A stretch of 64,000 nucleotides of DNA, from NCBI RefSeq assembly GCF_000964425.1, contig NZ_BANF01000010.1, positions 124,001 to 188,000 on the forward strand. Reading direction: 5' to 3'. Shown piece by piece: positions 41,132 to 50,199 of this stretch (position 1 is the first letter of the stretch; each line of letters begins with the position of its first letter). The DNA comes from Komagataeibacter intermedius TF2. GTDB taxonomy: Bacteria; Pseudomonadota; Alphaproteobacteria; Acetobacterales; Acetobacteraceae. A program made the position numbers and the translations under genes. Under the pieces are notes generated by a model. That model was given only the letters and a program-made list of their open reading frames with translations, was not told the origin of the DNA and ran no database searches.

Positions 41132-41907
41132 ACACGACATCCCCGGTGGAACAGTCCACCACCGAACAGCCGGTTCCCCCACCGGAAACGGGGCTGATCG
41201 CCAGTGGCATCGGCAAGAGCTACAAGAAACGGCAGGTCGTGCGCGATGTTTCGCTACAGGTCCAGCGTGGCGAGGCCGTGGCCCTGCTGGGGCCGAATGG
41301 CGCGGGCAAGACCACCAGCTTCTACATGATCGTGGGACTGGTGCGCCCGGACATGGGCACCATCACGCTGGATGGCGCGGACATCACGCAGCTGCCGATG
41401 TACCGCCGCGCCCGGATGGGCATTGGCTACCTGCCACAGGAATCAAGCATTTTCCGTGGCCTGAATGTTGAACAGAACATCATGGCGGCCCTGGAGATCG
41501 TTGAACCCGACCGCGACCGGCGGCAGACGATGCTTGATGGCCTGCTGGGGGAATTCGGCATTACGCGGCTGCGGCATTCCTCATCCCTCGCCCTGTCGGG
41601 GGGGGAACGGCGGCGGCTGGAAATCGCCCGCGCGCTGGCCAGCCAGCCGCACTACATCCTGCTGGACGAACCGCTGGCCGGGATCGACCCCATCGCGGTG
41701 GGCGAAATCCGTGACCTTGTGGCCCACCTGAAGGATCGTGGCATCGGCGTGCTGATTACCGACCATAACGTGCGCGAGACGCTGGAAGTGATCGACCGGG
41801 CCTACATCATGCACAGCGGGCAGGTGCTGACAGAAGGCAGGCCCGAGGAAATCGTGGCGAACGAAGACGTGCGCCGCGTCTATCTGGGTGAAAAATTCAC
41901 GCTATAG
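41128..41907 (+). CDS. lptB: LPS export ABC transporter ATP-binding protein LptB
   Basis: A cytosolic ATPase of 259 residues that powers LPS extraction with LptF and LptG. Walker A is LLGPNGAGKTTSFYMI, the Q-loop YLPQESSIFRGL, the signature LSGGERRRLEIARAL, Walker B YILLDEPLAGIDPIA and the H-loop VLITDHNVRETL. The C-terminus LGEKFTL is typical of LptB. The start overlaps lptA by ATGA. lptF and lptG are not in the window. Confidence 0.97.
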   Translation: MNTTSPVEQSTTEQPVPPPETGLIASGIGKSYKKRQVVRDVSLQVQRGEAVALLGPNGAGKTTSFYMIVGLVRPDMGTITLDGADITQLPMYRRARMGIGYLPQESSIFRGLNVEQNIMAALEIVEPDRDRRQTMLDGLLGEFGITRLRHSSSLALSGGERRRLEIARALASQPHYILLDEPLAGIDPIAVGEIRDLVAHLKDRGIGVLITDHNVRETLEVIDRAYIMHSGQVLTEGRPEEIVANEDVRRVYLGEKFTL

Positions 41908-42189
41908 ACCCTTATGCGCGCACCCTGTGCGGCGGGACGTGCATGCAAGGGGCTGATCATCGGAAAAGCTGTGGGCTTTCATGCAACGAAGGCATGGACA
42001 GCGGCACTGCAACCATGCCCAAATACACCCGTTCGGGACCATGTGCCCGACTGGTACAACGCAACCGCCACCAGAACGCAGCCCGCATGGGAGCAGGATC
42101 GTCCCCAAGGATTCATGACAACTGACTGAACGACGGTATCCCGTCTCCCGCATGCGACTGCGTTGTGATCATGTAAGGAGTTACCCCTT

Positions 42190-42816
42190 ATGCACATCAG
42201 TGTTGCCGGAAAGCAGATCGACCTGTCCGATGCCCTGAAACACCGGGTAAGCGCCCATCTGGACCGCATTTCGGAAAAATATTTCGGGCAGGCCATGGAG
42301 GCCCGCGTTACCTTCAGCCGCGCGCGTTCGTTCTTTACCTGTGACATCAACCTGCATGCCACGCGCGGCCTGACCCTGCGCGGCGAAGGCGAGGCGGCGG
42401 ACGCCCATTCCGCCTTTGACGATGCAGCCGAACACATTGCCCGGCGCCTGCGCCGCTATCACCGCAAGGCCACCAATCACGGCCACCTCAAGGTCCGCCA
42501 GCAGGTGCCCGAAATGGGCCGCGGTTACGTCCTGCGTCCCGGCATGGCCGACCCCCTTGCCGCAGACAGCGAAGACAGCGCCGCCGAGGATGAGGATGCA
42601 TCGCTGCCTCCCGCAGGCCCTTACGCCACCATCATTGCCGAACACCCGACCGAAATCCCGGCCCTGAGCGTAAGCGAGGCCGTCATGCGCCTTGACCTTG
42701 CAGACAGCCAGATCCAGCTTTTCCGCAACATCAAGACCGATACCATCAACGTGCTGTACCGCCGACCCGACGGCAATATCGGCTGGCTTGACCCGTCCAT
42801 GCGTCAGGCGGGCTGA
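42190..42816 (+). CDS. hpf: Ribosome hibernation promoting factor, long form
   Basis: A protein of 208 residues. The N-terminal S30AE domain starts MHISVAGKQIDLSDALKHRV and binds the 30S decoding centre; the C-terminal domain (AVMRLDLADSQIQLFRNIKTDTINVLYRRPDGNIGWLDP) drives dimerisation into 100S ribosomes. A flexible acidic linker joins them. The ribosome site AAGGAG lies 9 bases before the ATG. In many relatives rpoN sits between lptB and this gene; here 282 bases of non-coding DNA take its place. Confidence 0.94.
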   Translation: MHISVAGKQIDLSDALKHRVSAHLDRISEKYFGQAMEARVTFSRARSFFTCDINLHATRGLTLRGEGEAADAHSAFDDAAEHIARRLRRYHRKATNHGHLKVRQQVPEMGRGYVLRPGMADPLAADSEDSAAEDEDASLPPAGPYATIIAEHPTEIPALSVSEAVMRLDLADSQIQLFRNIKTDTINVLYRRPDGNIGWLDPSMRQAG

Positions 42817-42870
42817 CACGACAGGCCGGTTCGCGCCCCGCCGCGCGAACTGGCGACACCCAGCAACGCA

Positions 42871-42905
42871 AATGGCCCTGCCCCGCAAACCGGGACAGGG
42901 CCATT
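42871..42905. terminator. Bidirectional terminator-like hairpin between hpf and the DUF1150 gene
   Basis: A perfect 10-base stem AATGGCCCTG (42871-42880) with CAGGGCCATT (42896-42905), extended inside by CCC/GGG, lies between convergent genes. T-runs on either side are short. Confidence 0.7.
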
Positions 42906-42930
42906 GCCTTATGGACTGTAATGAAAGGCG

Positions 42931-43185
42931 TTAGTGCAGCGGTACCGGCATCATTTCGTGCTGGAGGATGGCGTTGATGGCGGTTTCCCGGTCTTCCGTC
43001 ACCGCCATGGGGGTTCCGTCGGCCGCGTGAATGGCGAATGCGTCCTCGCCCTCGACTTCCACCTCACGGATGTAGGCCACCGATTCCATGCCCAGACCGC
43101 GCAGTTCCGACGTACTGATGACCGGGGCCACATTCACCGCATCATTCTGCAGCAGCACCCGACCATTCTGTGTTGTGACTCTCAT
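42931..43185 (-). CDS. DUF1150 family small protein
   Basis: A protein of 84 residues, the DUF1150 family of alphaproteobacteria. Core features are STSELRGLGMESVAYIREV and FAIHAADGTPMAVTEDRETA. A clear CAGGAGA site precedes the ATG. It lies 84 bases after hsp20 on the same strand, the pairing usual for this family, suggesting a joint heat-shock role. The biochemical role is unknown. Confidence 0.88.
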   Translation of the reverse strand: MRVTTQNGRVLLQNDAVNVAPVISTSELRGLGMESVAYIREVEVEGEDAFAIHAADGTPMAVTEDRETAINAILQHEMMPVPLH

Positions 43186-43269
43186 CGCGTTATCTCCTGC
43201 ATCATCAAGGGACGACCGTCCCTTTCCATCTGCATCGCAATACAGGCCGTTCCATTACGGCGTACGCTG

Positions 43270-43770
43270 TTATTCCTCGTCAATCACCCTCACCATACGT
43301 TGCTTGCGTCCGGCGGGTACGTCCACCACGGGCGCGACACGATCGCGCGATGGGGACGCCGGCGCACGCCCGATCTCGATCTTGCGCACGCGCACTTCAG
43401 GCTGCGGGCGGGCCAATTCGATATGCAGCAGGCCGTTATCCATCCACGCGCCGCCGACCTCGATTCCCTCGGCCAGAACAAACGCCTTCTGGAACTGGCG
43501 GGCGGCAATGCCACGGTGCAGGAATATCCGTCCCTGACCGTCGTCACTCTGCCGGCCGCGAATGACAAGCTGGTTGTCTTCCTGTGTAATGTGCAGGTCT
43601 TCCATGACAAACCCCGCCACCGCCAGCGTAATGCGCAGGGTCGTGGGACTGACCTGTTCTATATTATAGGGCGGATACCCGTCCGACGCATTTTTCGATG
43701 CGCGTTCAAGCATCTGCTCCAGATGGTCAAACCCGAGGAACATGGGTGACCCGAAAACTCTACCCGACAA
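43270..43770 (-). CDS. Small heat shock protein Hsp20, TTG start
   Basis: A protein of 166 residues, an ATP-independent chaperone that holds unfolding proteins. The N-terminal region GFDHLEQMLERAS and PPYNIEQVSPTTLRITLAVAGF leads into the alpha-crystallin domain (LVIRGRQ..., IFLHRGIAARQFQKAFVLAEGIEV, LLHIELARP). I set the start at a TTG because AGAGGAGG sits 5 bases before it, and this adds SGRVFGSP before the internal ATG at 43743, which has no ribosome site. A sigma-32-type promoter lies upstream. DUF1150 follows in the operon. Confidence 0.9.
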   Translation of the reverse strand: MSGRVFGSPMFLGFDHLEQMLERASKNASDGYPPYNIEQVSPTTLRITLAVAGFVMEDLHITQEDNQLVIRGRQSDDGQGRIFLHRGIAARQFQKAFVLAEGIEVGGAWMDNGLLHIELARPQPEVRVRKIEIGRAPASPSRDRVAPVVDVPAGRKQRMVRVIDEE

Positions 43771-43851
43771 ATCGGCCTCCTCTGCTGCGAGCGAGACAAG
43801 AAACGGAAAAAAAACGGACCCGAAACAGCATCCGCTCCCCGTCCCTTCACG

Positions 43852-43879
43852 ATATGGGAGAATAATAGCCATGCGCAAG
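43852..43879 (-). promoter_or_regulatory. Heat-shock (RpoH/sigma-32) promoter of hsp20
   Basis: On the minus strand the -35 box CTTGCG (43874-43879) and the -10 box CCCATAT (43852-43858) are 15 bases apart. Both closely match the RpoH consensus (CTTGAA / CCCCATNT). Transcription would start near 43845, giving a 75-base leader with a long U-tract before the TTG start. Confidence 0.8.
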
Positions 43880-43961
43880 GGGAGGACTTCGTGCCCGCGC
43901 CATGGCATTTTGGCCGCCTCCCCTCTGGCATCGCGTGTGGGGACACGCTAAATGGCAGTCT

Positions 43962-44504
43962 ATGATTGATCATGATGTCATCGCTCAGGCGACCCCCATG
44001 CCGATCCTGGTCGCACCCCAGGCGGTCCTGCGCCAGAAAACCCGCCTTGTCCGCCCCGAGGACATGGACGAACTGCGCACCATCATCCCCCGCATGTTCG
44101 CCGCCATGTACCAGGCGCCCGGCATTGGCCTTGCCGCCCCGCAGGTGGGCCTTGGCATGCGGTTCGCCATTGTGGACGTGGCCGACAAGGATGAGGCGCG
44201 CAACCCGCTGGTGCTGATCAACCCCGAAGTGATCGCCGAGACGGACAGCATGGCCGTGCGCGAGGAAGGTTGCCTGTCGCTGCCCAACCAGTATGCCGAA
44301 GTCATCCGCCCCGAAGCCGTGCGCGTGCGCTATCAGGACATGGATGGCAAGGCGCAGGAAATCGAAGCCGATGACCTGCTGGCCACCTGCCTGCAGCACG
44401 AGATCGACCATCTGGAAGGCATCCTGTTCGTCGATCACCTGTCCGCGCTCAAGCGCAACATGATCATGCGTCGTCTGGCGAAGGAACAGCGCCAGAAGCA
44501 CTGA
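43962..44504 (+). CDS. def: Peptide deformylase
   Basis: A protein of 180 residues that removes the formyl group from new proteins. The three family motifs are present: PGIGLAAPQVG, EEGCLSLP (metal-binding cysteine) and QHEIDHLEG (HExxH). The ATG at 43962 gives MIDHDVIAQ; a later in-frame ATG at 43998 (MPILVAP) resembles the start of many family members and may be the true one. Followed by fmt and truA on the same strand, a standard set. Confidence 0.95.
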   Translation: MIDHDVIAQATPMPILVAPQAVLRQKTRLVRPEDMDELRTIIPRMFAAMYQAPGIGLAAPQVGLGMRFAIVDVADKDEARNPLVLINPEVIAETDSMAVREEGCLSLPNQYAEVIRPEAVRVRYQDMDGKAQEIEADDLLATCLQHEIDHLEGILFVDHLSALKRNMIMRRLAKEQRQKH

Positions 44505-44581
44505 TCGCCCACCGCGATCACCCCGCCGGACCCCACGCGCGCCAGACGGGTTCCGGCCCAGCCTGAACGGACTCCACCAAC

Positions 44582-45517
44582 ATGCGACTGGCCTTCATGG
44601 GCACGCCCGATTTCGCGGTGCCCGCCCTGCGTGCCCTGCATCAGGCCGGGCATGACATCGTAACCGTCTACAGCCAGCCGCCCCGTCCTGCCGGACGCGG
44701 GAAAAAGCTGCGCCCTTCCCCCGTGCAGGTCGCGGCGGAAGAACTGGGCATACCCGTGCGCACGCCCCGGTCGCTGCGGCGCGACATGGCGGAACAGGCG
44801 TATTTCCGTGACCTGAAGCTGGATGCGGCCGTAGTGGCGGCCTATGGGCTGATTCTGCCTGTGGAGATGCTTGACGCCCCCACCCGTGGCTGCCTGAACA
44901 TCCATGCCAGCCTGCTGCCGCGCTGGCGCGGTGCCGCCCCCATACAGGCCGCCATTCTGGCTGGTGACAGCGAAAGTGGCGTCACCATCATGCAGATGGA
45001 TGCGGGGCTGGATACCGGCTCCATGCTGCTGCGTGACCATGTGGCGCTGACCGGTCACACCACCGCCACCACCCTGCATGACGACCTTGCCGCCATGGGC
45101 GGGCGGCTGATTGTTGATGTCCTGAGCCGACCCGCCTTTCCCGGCACGCCGCAGCCTGATACCGGCGTGACCTATGTCCAGCGGCTGAGCCGTGAAGACG
45201 GGCGCATCGACTGGACCCGCCCCGCCACCGACATTGACCGGCAGGTCCGCGCCCTGACGCCATGGCCAGGCACGTTCACCATGCTGGAAGGGCAGGTCAT
45301 CAAGATCGGGGCCGTCAGTCCCGCGCCGGACATGACACGGGCCACAGCCGGCACGGTAGTTGATGACCGCCTGCTGGTGGCCTGTGGCGGGGGCACGACG
45401 CTGCGCATCACACGCCTGCAGCGCCCCGGACGCGGCATGATGGACGCCGCCGATTTCCTGCGTGGGCAGGCCATAATCCCCAACACGCGCTTCGGGGTGG
45501 AGACGCCCGGTGACTGA
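44582..45517 (+). CDS. fmt: Methionyl-tRNA formyltransferase
   Basis: A protein of 311 residues that formylates initiator Met-tRNA. The N-terminus LAFMGTPDFAVPALRAL is diagnostic; the active-site stretch is CLNIHASLLPRWRGAAPIQAAI, followed by GVTIMQMDAGLDTG. The C-terminal OB-like domain binds tRNA. Its stop overlaps the GTG start of truA. It pairs functionally with def just upstream. Confidence 0.97.
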   Translation: MRLAFMGTPDFAVPALRALHQAGHDIVTVYSQPPRPAGRGKKLRPSPVQVAAEELGIPVRTPRSLRRDMAEQAYFRDLKLDAAVVAAYGLILPVEMLDAPTRGCLNIHASLLPRWRGAAPIQAAILAGDSESGVTIMQMDAGLDTGSMLLRDHVALTGHTTATTLHDDLAAMGGRLIVDVLSRPAFPGTPQPDTGVTYVQRLSREDGRIDWTRPATDIDRQVRALTPWPGTFTMLEGQVIKIGAVSPAPDMTRATAGTVVDDRLLVACGGGTTLRITRLQRPGRGMMDAADFLRGQAIIPNTRFGVETPGD

Positions 45518-46331
45518 AACCCCGCCCGCGCGTCCTGGTGATGCCGCCCCGCCATCGGTCTGCCGGTGGGCGGTGCTGATGGAATATGACGGGCGCGGCT
45601 TTGTCGGCTGGCAGCGCCAGCAGGGGGATCACCTGATCTCGATACAGGGCCTGCTGGAAGATGCCGCAAGCAACCTGACAGCCGGGCGCACCGTTCGCAG
45701 CATCACCGCAGGCCGCACGGATGCGGGCGTGCATGCCAGCGGGCAGGTCGCGCATCTGGATTTCCCGGCCGATGTCACGCTGTCCAGCGCCACGGTGCGG
45801 GATGGGCTGAATTTCTATATGAAGCCGCACCCGGTTGTCGTGCTTATGGCGCGCCCGGTCCTGCCGCACTGGAATGCGCGTTTTTCAGCCTGCTCACGCG
45901 CGTATCGCTACCGTATTCTCAACCGCCCGGCCCGTCCGGCACTGGAAGAAGGCCATGTGTGGCATGTCCGCGCGCCGCTGGATGCGGATGTGATGCACAG
46001 CGCCGCCCAGTCGCTGGTGGGACGGCATGACTTCACGTCCTTCCGTGCCTCGGCCTGTCAGGCCCGCAGTCCGGTGCGCTCGCTCGACCGTCTGGATGTC
46101 CGGCGCGAGGGCGCATATGTCGTGATCGAAGCCGAAGCCCGGTCCTTCCTGCATCATCAGGTGCGCAACATGGCCGGGACACTGAAACTGGTGGGGGAAG
46201 GCCGCTGGGCGCCCGAACGGGTCGAGCAGGCCCTTGCGGCCCGCGACCGCCGCGCGGGCGGTCCGACCGCACCGCCGGAAGGGCTGTGCCTGACTGGCGT
46301 AGGCTACCAGGAAAATCCCTTCAGCCGCTGA
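45510..46331 (+). CDS. truA: tRNA pseudouridine synthase A
   Basis: A protein of 273 residues that makes pseudouridine at tRNA positions 38-40. Catalytic aspartate motif AGRTDAGVHASGQVAH; other family features are LMEYDGRGFVGWQRQ, YRYRILNRPARP and FLHHQVRNMAGTL. It starts with GTG overlapping the fmt stop. In relatives truA is commonly next to dapE; here the two blocks converge. Confidence 0.96.
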   Translation: MTETPPARPGDAAPPSVCRWAVLMEYDGRGFVGWQRQQGDHLISIQGLLEDAASNLTAGRTVRSITAGRTDAGVHASGQVAHLDFPADVTLSSATVRDGLNFYMKPHPVVVLMARPVLPHWNARFSACSRAYRYRILNRPARPALEEGHVWHVRAPLDADVMHSAAQSLVGRHDFTSFRASACQARSPVRSLDRLDVRREGAYVVIEAEARSFLHHQVRNMAGTLKLVGEGRWAPERVEQALAARDRRAGGPTAPPEGLCLTGVGYQENPFSR

Positions 46332-46351
46332 CCTGTGCAGCCGTCAGGGCA

Positions 46352-46405
46352 TAACCGGCAAACGTTTTTGAAAACAAGGCGGCACCCGACAACTTTCATG
46401 TTTAA
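46352..46405. repeat. Possible degenerate third copy of the intergenic repeat
   Basis: The segment TTTTTGAAAACAAGGCGGCACC followed by GACAACTTTCATG resembles the right arm and tail of copies A and B but lacks a matching left arm. It lies between convergent truA and an unknown membrane-protein gene. Confidence 0.35.
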
Positions 46406-47053
46406 TCAGTGGGCAGCGCCCTGCCCCTGCTGCATCAGCAGGGGATAGAGGAATTCATGCCACGCGCGCTGGTTGGGAGACATTACCCCGACCACTGCTG
46501 ACAGCAGCCCAAGACTGCCCAGCACCGCCAGTACCAGCACCACTGCCTGCCCCCGCCGCAGCAGCAGCCCGACGCGGGCGACATACCATGTCAGCCACAG
46601 GCTGTAACCGAACTCCACTCCGTTCAGGATCATCGCCCCCGTGCTGGATTCCAGCAGCCTGGGCGACGCAAGCGCCATGAGCAGCGCCACCACCAGCCCT
46701 ACGAACAGCGTGACCCAGTCCGTCCACCATGCGGCCGTGATGTAGCGCAGCCACAACCCTTCGCGCTTCCACCGTCGCGCCAGCGCATGGGTGACAATGG
46801 CGGGCAGCAGGATCAGGCATAGCGCGAACAGCACCTTCACCCCACTGATCGCCTGCGGCGCGGTACCAATGGTCAGTCCGCCACCCACCAGCCACAGTGC
46901 AAGGCGGGGCGCCAGCGCCGACAGCACGGAATCACGCGTATTGCCAAAATAGGCGATCCCTTCCGGGCGGCCCCGTCCCAGCAGCAGCATCCCCTTGAGG
47001 ATCATGCCCAGTCCGGGTGAATTCGGCTCGGGCGATGTGCTGCGATCAGACAT
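46406..47053 (-). CDS. Unknown multi-pass membrane protein
   Basis: A protein of 215 residues I do not recognise. A polar 15-residue N-terminus precedes ILKGMLLLGRGRPEGIAYFGNT. About five hydrophobic helices follow, including VKVLFALCLILLPAIVTHAL, LFVGLVVALLMALASP and AVVLVLAVLGSLGLLSAVVGVM; the loop RRWKREGLWLRYITAAWW is basic and aromatic, and a tryptophan-rich WLTWYVARVG occurs. The start overlaps the dapE stop by one base (TAATG), so it is translated with the dap genes. It may be a Yip1-like small membrane protein, but this is a guess. Confidence 0.7.
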   Translation of the reverse strand: MSDRSTSPEPNSPGLGMILKGMLLLGRGRPEGIAYFGNTRDSVLSALAPRLALWLVGGGLTIGTAPQAISGVKVLFALCLILLPAIVTHALARRWKREGLWLRYITAAWWTDWVTLFVGLVVALLMALASPRLLESSTGAMILNGVEFGYSLWLTWYVARVGLLLRRGQAVVLVLAVLGSLGLLSAVVGVMSPNQRAWHEFLYPLLMQQGQGAAH

Positions 47054-48225
47054 TAACGCATTACCTTTTCAAGAAAGCCGGTATAGATCGCTGTCAGCTG
47101 CTTCAGGTCCGACAGGCTGACATGCTCGTCCGTCTTGTGCATGCTTGCCCCAACCAGCCCGAATTCCGCCACCGGGCAGTACCGGCTGATAAAGCGGGCA
47201 TCCGACGTGCCGCCACCGGTATCCAGCCTGGGCACGTGGCCGGTTACCGCCCGCACGCTCGCACGCAGGGCTTCCACCGGGGCGCCGGGCTCGGTCAGGA
47301 AGGATTCACCGCTGATGGATATGCCGATTTCAGCCTTCGGCGCATGCCGCGCGGCCACGGTCCGGATCCAGCCGGCAAGGTCGGCACCGCTATGCAGGTC
47401 ATTGAAGCGGATGTTCAGCCGGGCCGCGGCGCTTGCGGGAATGACATTGGTGGCCGTATTGCCCACGTCAAGGCTGGTGACCTGCAGGCTTGACGCCTCG
47501 AACCATTCGCTGCCGACATCCAGCGGGGCCGCCGTCAGTTCCCCCAGCAGCGCCAGCAGGCGGTGAACCGGGTTGTCCGCCCGATGGGGATAGGCCACAT
47601 GCCCCTGCGTGCCATGCACGACAATATGGGCGTTCAGGCTGCCACGACGGCCGATCTTGATGACTTCGCCCATCTCGCCGGGATTGGTGGGTTCCCCCAC
47701 AAGGCAGAAATCGGGAATCTGGCCCTCGGCTTCCATCCATTCCAGCACACGCACCGTGCCGTTGGTGGCGGGGCCTTCCTCATCACCCGTGATCAGCAGG
47801 CTGATCGATCCCTGCGGATGCGCCGTCCTGTCCAGATACAGCCGGACGGCGGCGACAAAGGCGGCGATGCCCCCCTTCATGTCGCACGCGCCCCGACCGA
47901 ACAGGACGCCATCATGGATGTCCCCGCCAAAGGGATCATGCGCCCATGACGCCACATCCCCCACCGGCACGACATCCGTATGCCCGGCGAAACACAGATG
48001 CGGGCGCCCGGTACCCAGGCGGGCGAACAGGTTGGGGGTCCGCGCCGCCCCGTCACCAAACGGCAGCAGCTTTACGCTGAAACCGATCTGTTCCAGCACG
48101 CGGGCCAGCGCGGTAATGCCGCAGCCATCATCGGGGGTTATGGAAGGACAGCGGATCAGGTCACGCGCAAGGGCGACAACGCCGCCGGGGTCCTGTTCCG
48201 TATCCGCGATTCCGCCATTCCCCAT
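47053..48225 (-). CDS. dapE: Succinyl-diaminopimelate desuccinylase
   Basis: A zinc peptidase-fold enzyme of 390 residues that frees LL-diaminopimelate in lysine and peptidoglycan synthesis. Metal-binding motifs: CFAGHTDVVPVGD and RGACDMKGG, the catalytic glutamates in ITGDEEGPATNGT, and late histidine in SMHKTDEHV. Substrate-specific DapE features (GRRGSLNAHIVVHGTQGHVAYPHRADNP) are present. Its start is 8 bases after the dapD stop. Confidence 0.97.
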   Translation of the reverse strand: MGNGGIADTEQDPGGVVALARDLIRCPSITPDDGCGITALARVLEQIGFSVKLLPFGDGAARTPNLFARLGTGRPHLCFAGHTDVVPVGDVASWAHDPFGGDIHDGVLFGRGACDMKGGIAAFVAAVRLYLDRTAHPQGSISLLITGDEEGPATNGTVRVLEWMEAEGQIPDFCLVGEPTNPGEMGEVIKIGRRGSLNAHIVVHGTQGHVAYPHRADNPVHRLLALLGELTAAPLDVGSEWFEASSLQVTSLDVGNTATNVIPASAAARLNIRFNDLHSGADLAGWIRTVAARHAPKAEIGISISGESFLTEPGAPVEALRASVRAVTGHVPRLDTGGGTSDARFISRYCPVAEFGLVGASMHKTDEHVSLSDLKQLTAIYTGFLEKVMR

Positions 48226-48233
48226 GATGCCGC

Positions 48234-49082
48234 TCAGCCGCGCAGCAGGTCGTTGATCGAGGTCTTGGAGCGCGTGCGTTCATCAACGCGCTTGACGATC
48301 ACCGCGCAGTCCAGCGACGGCAGCGGCCTGCCATCGGCGCTGGTGGCCTGACGCGGCGGCAGCGTGCCGGGCACGACCACGGAATAGGCCGGAACACGGC
48401 CCATGAAGACCTCACCCGTGTTGCGGTCGACAATCTTGGTCGATGCGCCAAGGAACACGCCCATGGACAGCACGCTGCCGCGTTCGACCACGACACCTTC
48501 GGCCACTTCCGAACGCGCGCCGATGAAGCAGCCGTCCTCGATGATGACAGGGGCCGCCTGCAGCGGCTCCAGCACGCCACCAATGCCCACGCCGCCGCTG
48601 ATGTGGCAGTTCTTGCCGATCTGCGCGCAGCTGCCGATCGTGACCCACGTGTCGACCATCGTGCCGCTATCGACATACGCACCAGCGTTGACGAAGCTGG
48701 GCATCAGCACGACACCCGGCGCGATGAACGCGGAACGGCGCACGATGGAGCCCGGCACCGCACGGAAGCCCGCAGCGGCGAACGCCGCCTGGTCCCAGCC
48801 CGCGAATTTCAGCGGCACCTTGTCATAGCTGGGCGCACCCGCGCCGCCGCCTTCAACAATCCGGTTGTCATTGAAACGGAAGGACAGCAGCACGGCCTTC
48901 TTCAGCCATTCATTGACAGTCCAGCCATCCGCGCCCGGGGTCGCGACGCGCAGCTTGCCTGAATCCAGCGCCAGCAGCGCCGCCTCGACGGCATCACGGT
49001 CCGCGCCGGTTGTCGCGGTGGACAGCGTCTCGCGACGCTCCCACAGGGCCTCGATCTGGCTCTGGAGGGATGTATCGGTCAT
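48234..49082 (-). CDS. dapD: Tetrahydrodipicolinate N-succinyltransferase
   Basis: A protein of 282 residues with an N-terminal helical domain and a left-handed beta-helix built of hexapeptide repeats ([41 protein letters not shown]). It transfers succinyl from succinyl-CoA in the succinylase branch of lysine synthesis, feeding DapE directly downstream. Length and the C-terminal [17 protein letters not shown] are typical. Confidence 0.97.
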   Translation of the reverse strand: MTDTSLQSQIEALWERRETLSTATTGADRDAVEAALLALDSGKLRVATPGADGWTVNEWLKKAVLLSFRFNDNRIVEGGGAGAPSYDKVPLKFAGWDQAAFAAAGFRAVPGSIVRRSAFIAPGVVLMPSFVNAGAYVDSGTMVDTWVTIGSCAQIGKNCHISGGVGIGGVLEPLQAAPVIIEDGCFIGARSEVAEGVVVERGSVLSMGVFLGASTKIVDRNTGEVFMGRVPAYSVVVPGTLPPRQATSADGRPLPSLDCAVIVKRVDERTRSKTSINDLLRG

Positions 49083-49224
49083 ATTTGCAAAATCCTGTCT
49101 TGGGCTGACTGTCCCGGCGGGTCATGCCGGGGGCCTTCGGTATTGAATCGCCTGCGGACCATGCGGAGGATCAGGGGCAATGTCAACGCAATGCCCCTGC
49201 CCACATTACCCGATCCGGCGCGGT

Positions 49225-50130
49225 TTACCCACCCCGGATCAGCGTGCCCGGTCCGGCTTCCGTAAACAGTTCCAGCAGGCAGGAATGCCGCACCCGGCCA
49301 TCAAGGATGACGGCAGCCTTCGCACCGGCACGCACGGCCTCGAGGCAGGTTTCGACCTTGGGGATCATGCCGCCCGAAATCATGCCGCTGGCAATGCCGC
49401 GACGGGCATCTTCCGCCGTCAGTTCCGGGATCAGCCTGCCATCGCCATCCAGCACGCCGGGCACGTCCGTCAGCATGAGCAGGCGGCTGGCATTGACCGC
49501 GCCCGCAATGGCGCCGGCCGCCGTATCGGCATTGATGTTGTAGGTTTCACCCTGCTCGCCCGCGCCAATGGGGGCGATCACCGGGATCAGCCCCGAACCG
49601 GACAACGCATAGATCACGCGCGGGTCGATGCGGGTGGGTTCCCCCACGAAACCAAGGTCCAGCAGGCGGTCGGTCTCGATACCGGCTTCACGCGCGCGGC
49701 GCTGGAGCCTGCGGGCGGAAATCAGGCCGCCATCCAGCCCCGAAATGCCAACCGCCAGCGCACCGGCCCGGTTGATCAGGCCCGCGACCTGCTTGTTCAC
49801 CTTGCCACCCAGCACCATCTCGATCACATCGATCATGGCGGCGTCGGTCACGCGCAGGCCGTCGATGAAGGTCGACTCAATCTGCAGCCGCCTGAGCATC
49901 GCGCTGATCTGCGGGCCACCGCCATGCACCACGACCGGGTTGACACCCACCTGCTTGAGCAGCGCGATATCATGGCCAAACGCCGTGGACAGCGATGTAT
50001 CGACCATCGCGCTGCCGCCATATTTGACGACAACCGTGTCCCCCGCATACCGACGCAGGTAAGGCAGCGCCCTGGCCAGAACCTCGGCCCGTACCTGCGC
50101 CTCCTGGTCGCCCGATTGCGTTCCTGTCAT
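49225..50130 (-). CDS. argB: Acetylglutamate kinase
   Basis: A protein of 301 residues that phosphorylates N-acetylglutamate in arginine synthesis. The motifs VVKYGGSAM, VVVHGGGPQISAMLRR, and NINADTAAGAIAGAVNASRLLMLTDVPGVLD are diagnostic. The N-terminal helix ALPYLRRYAGDTVV precedes the core and resembles the arginine-sensitive class. A gap of 142 bases separates it from dapD; engB lies upstream. Confidence 0.96.
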   Translation of the reverse strand: MTGTQSGDQEAQVRAEVLARALPYLRRYAGDTVVVKYGGSAMVDTSLSTAFGHDIALLKQVGVNPVVVHGGGPQISAMLRRLQIESTFIDGLRVTDAAMIDVIEMVLGGKVNKQVAGLINRAGALAVGISGLDGGLISARRLQRRAREAGIETDRLLDLGFVGEPTRIDPRVIYALSGSGLIPVIAPIGAGEQGETYNINADTAAGAIAGAVNASRLLMLTDVPGVLDGDGRLIPELTAEDARRGIASGMISGGMIPKVETCLEAVRAGAKAAVILDGRVRHSCLLELFTEAGPGTLIRGG

Positions 50131-50199
50131 CCGAACGTTCCCTTCGCTCCTGACTGCTGAATACCATGGCCCATGGGTGGGGCCAGACGTATGGCCGCC

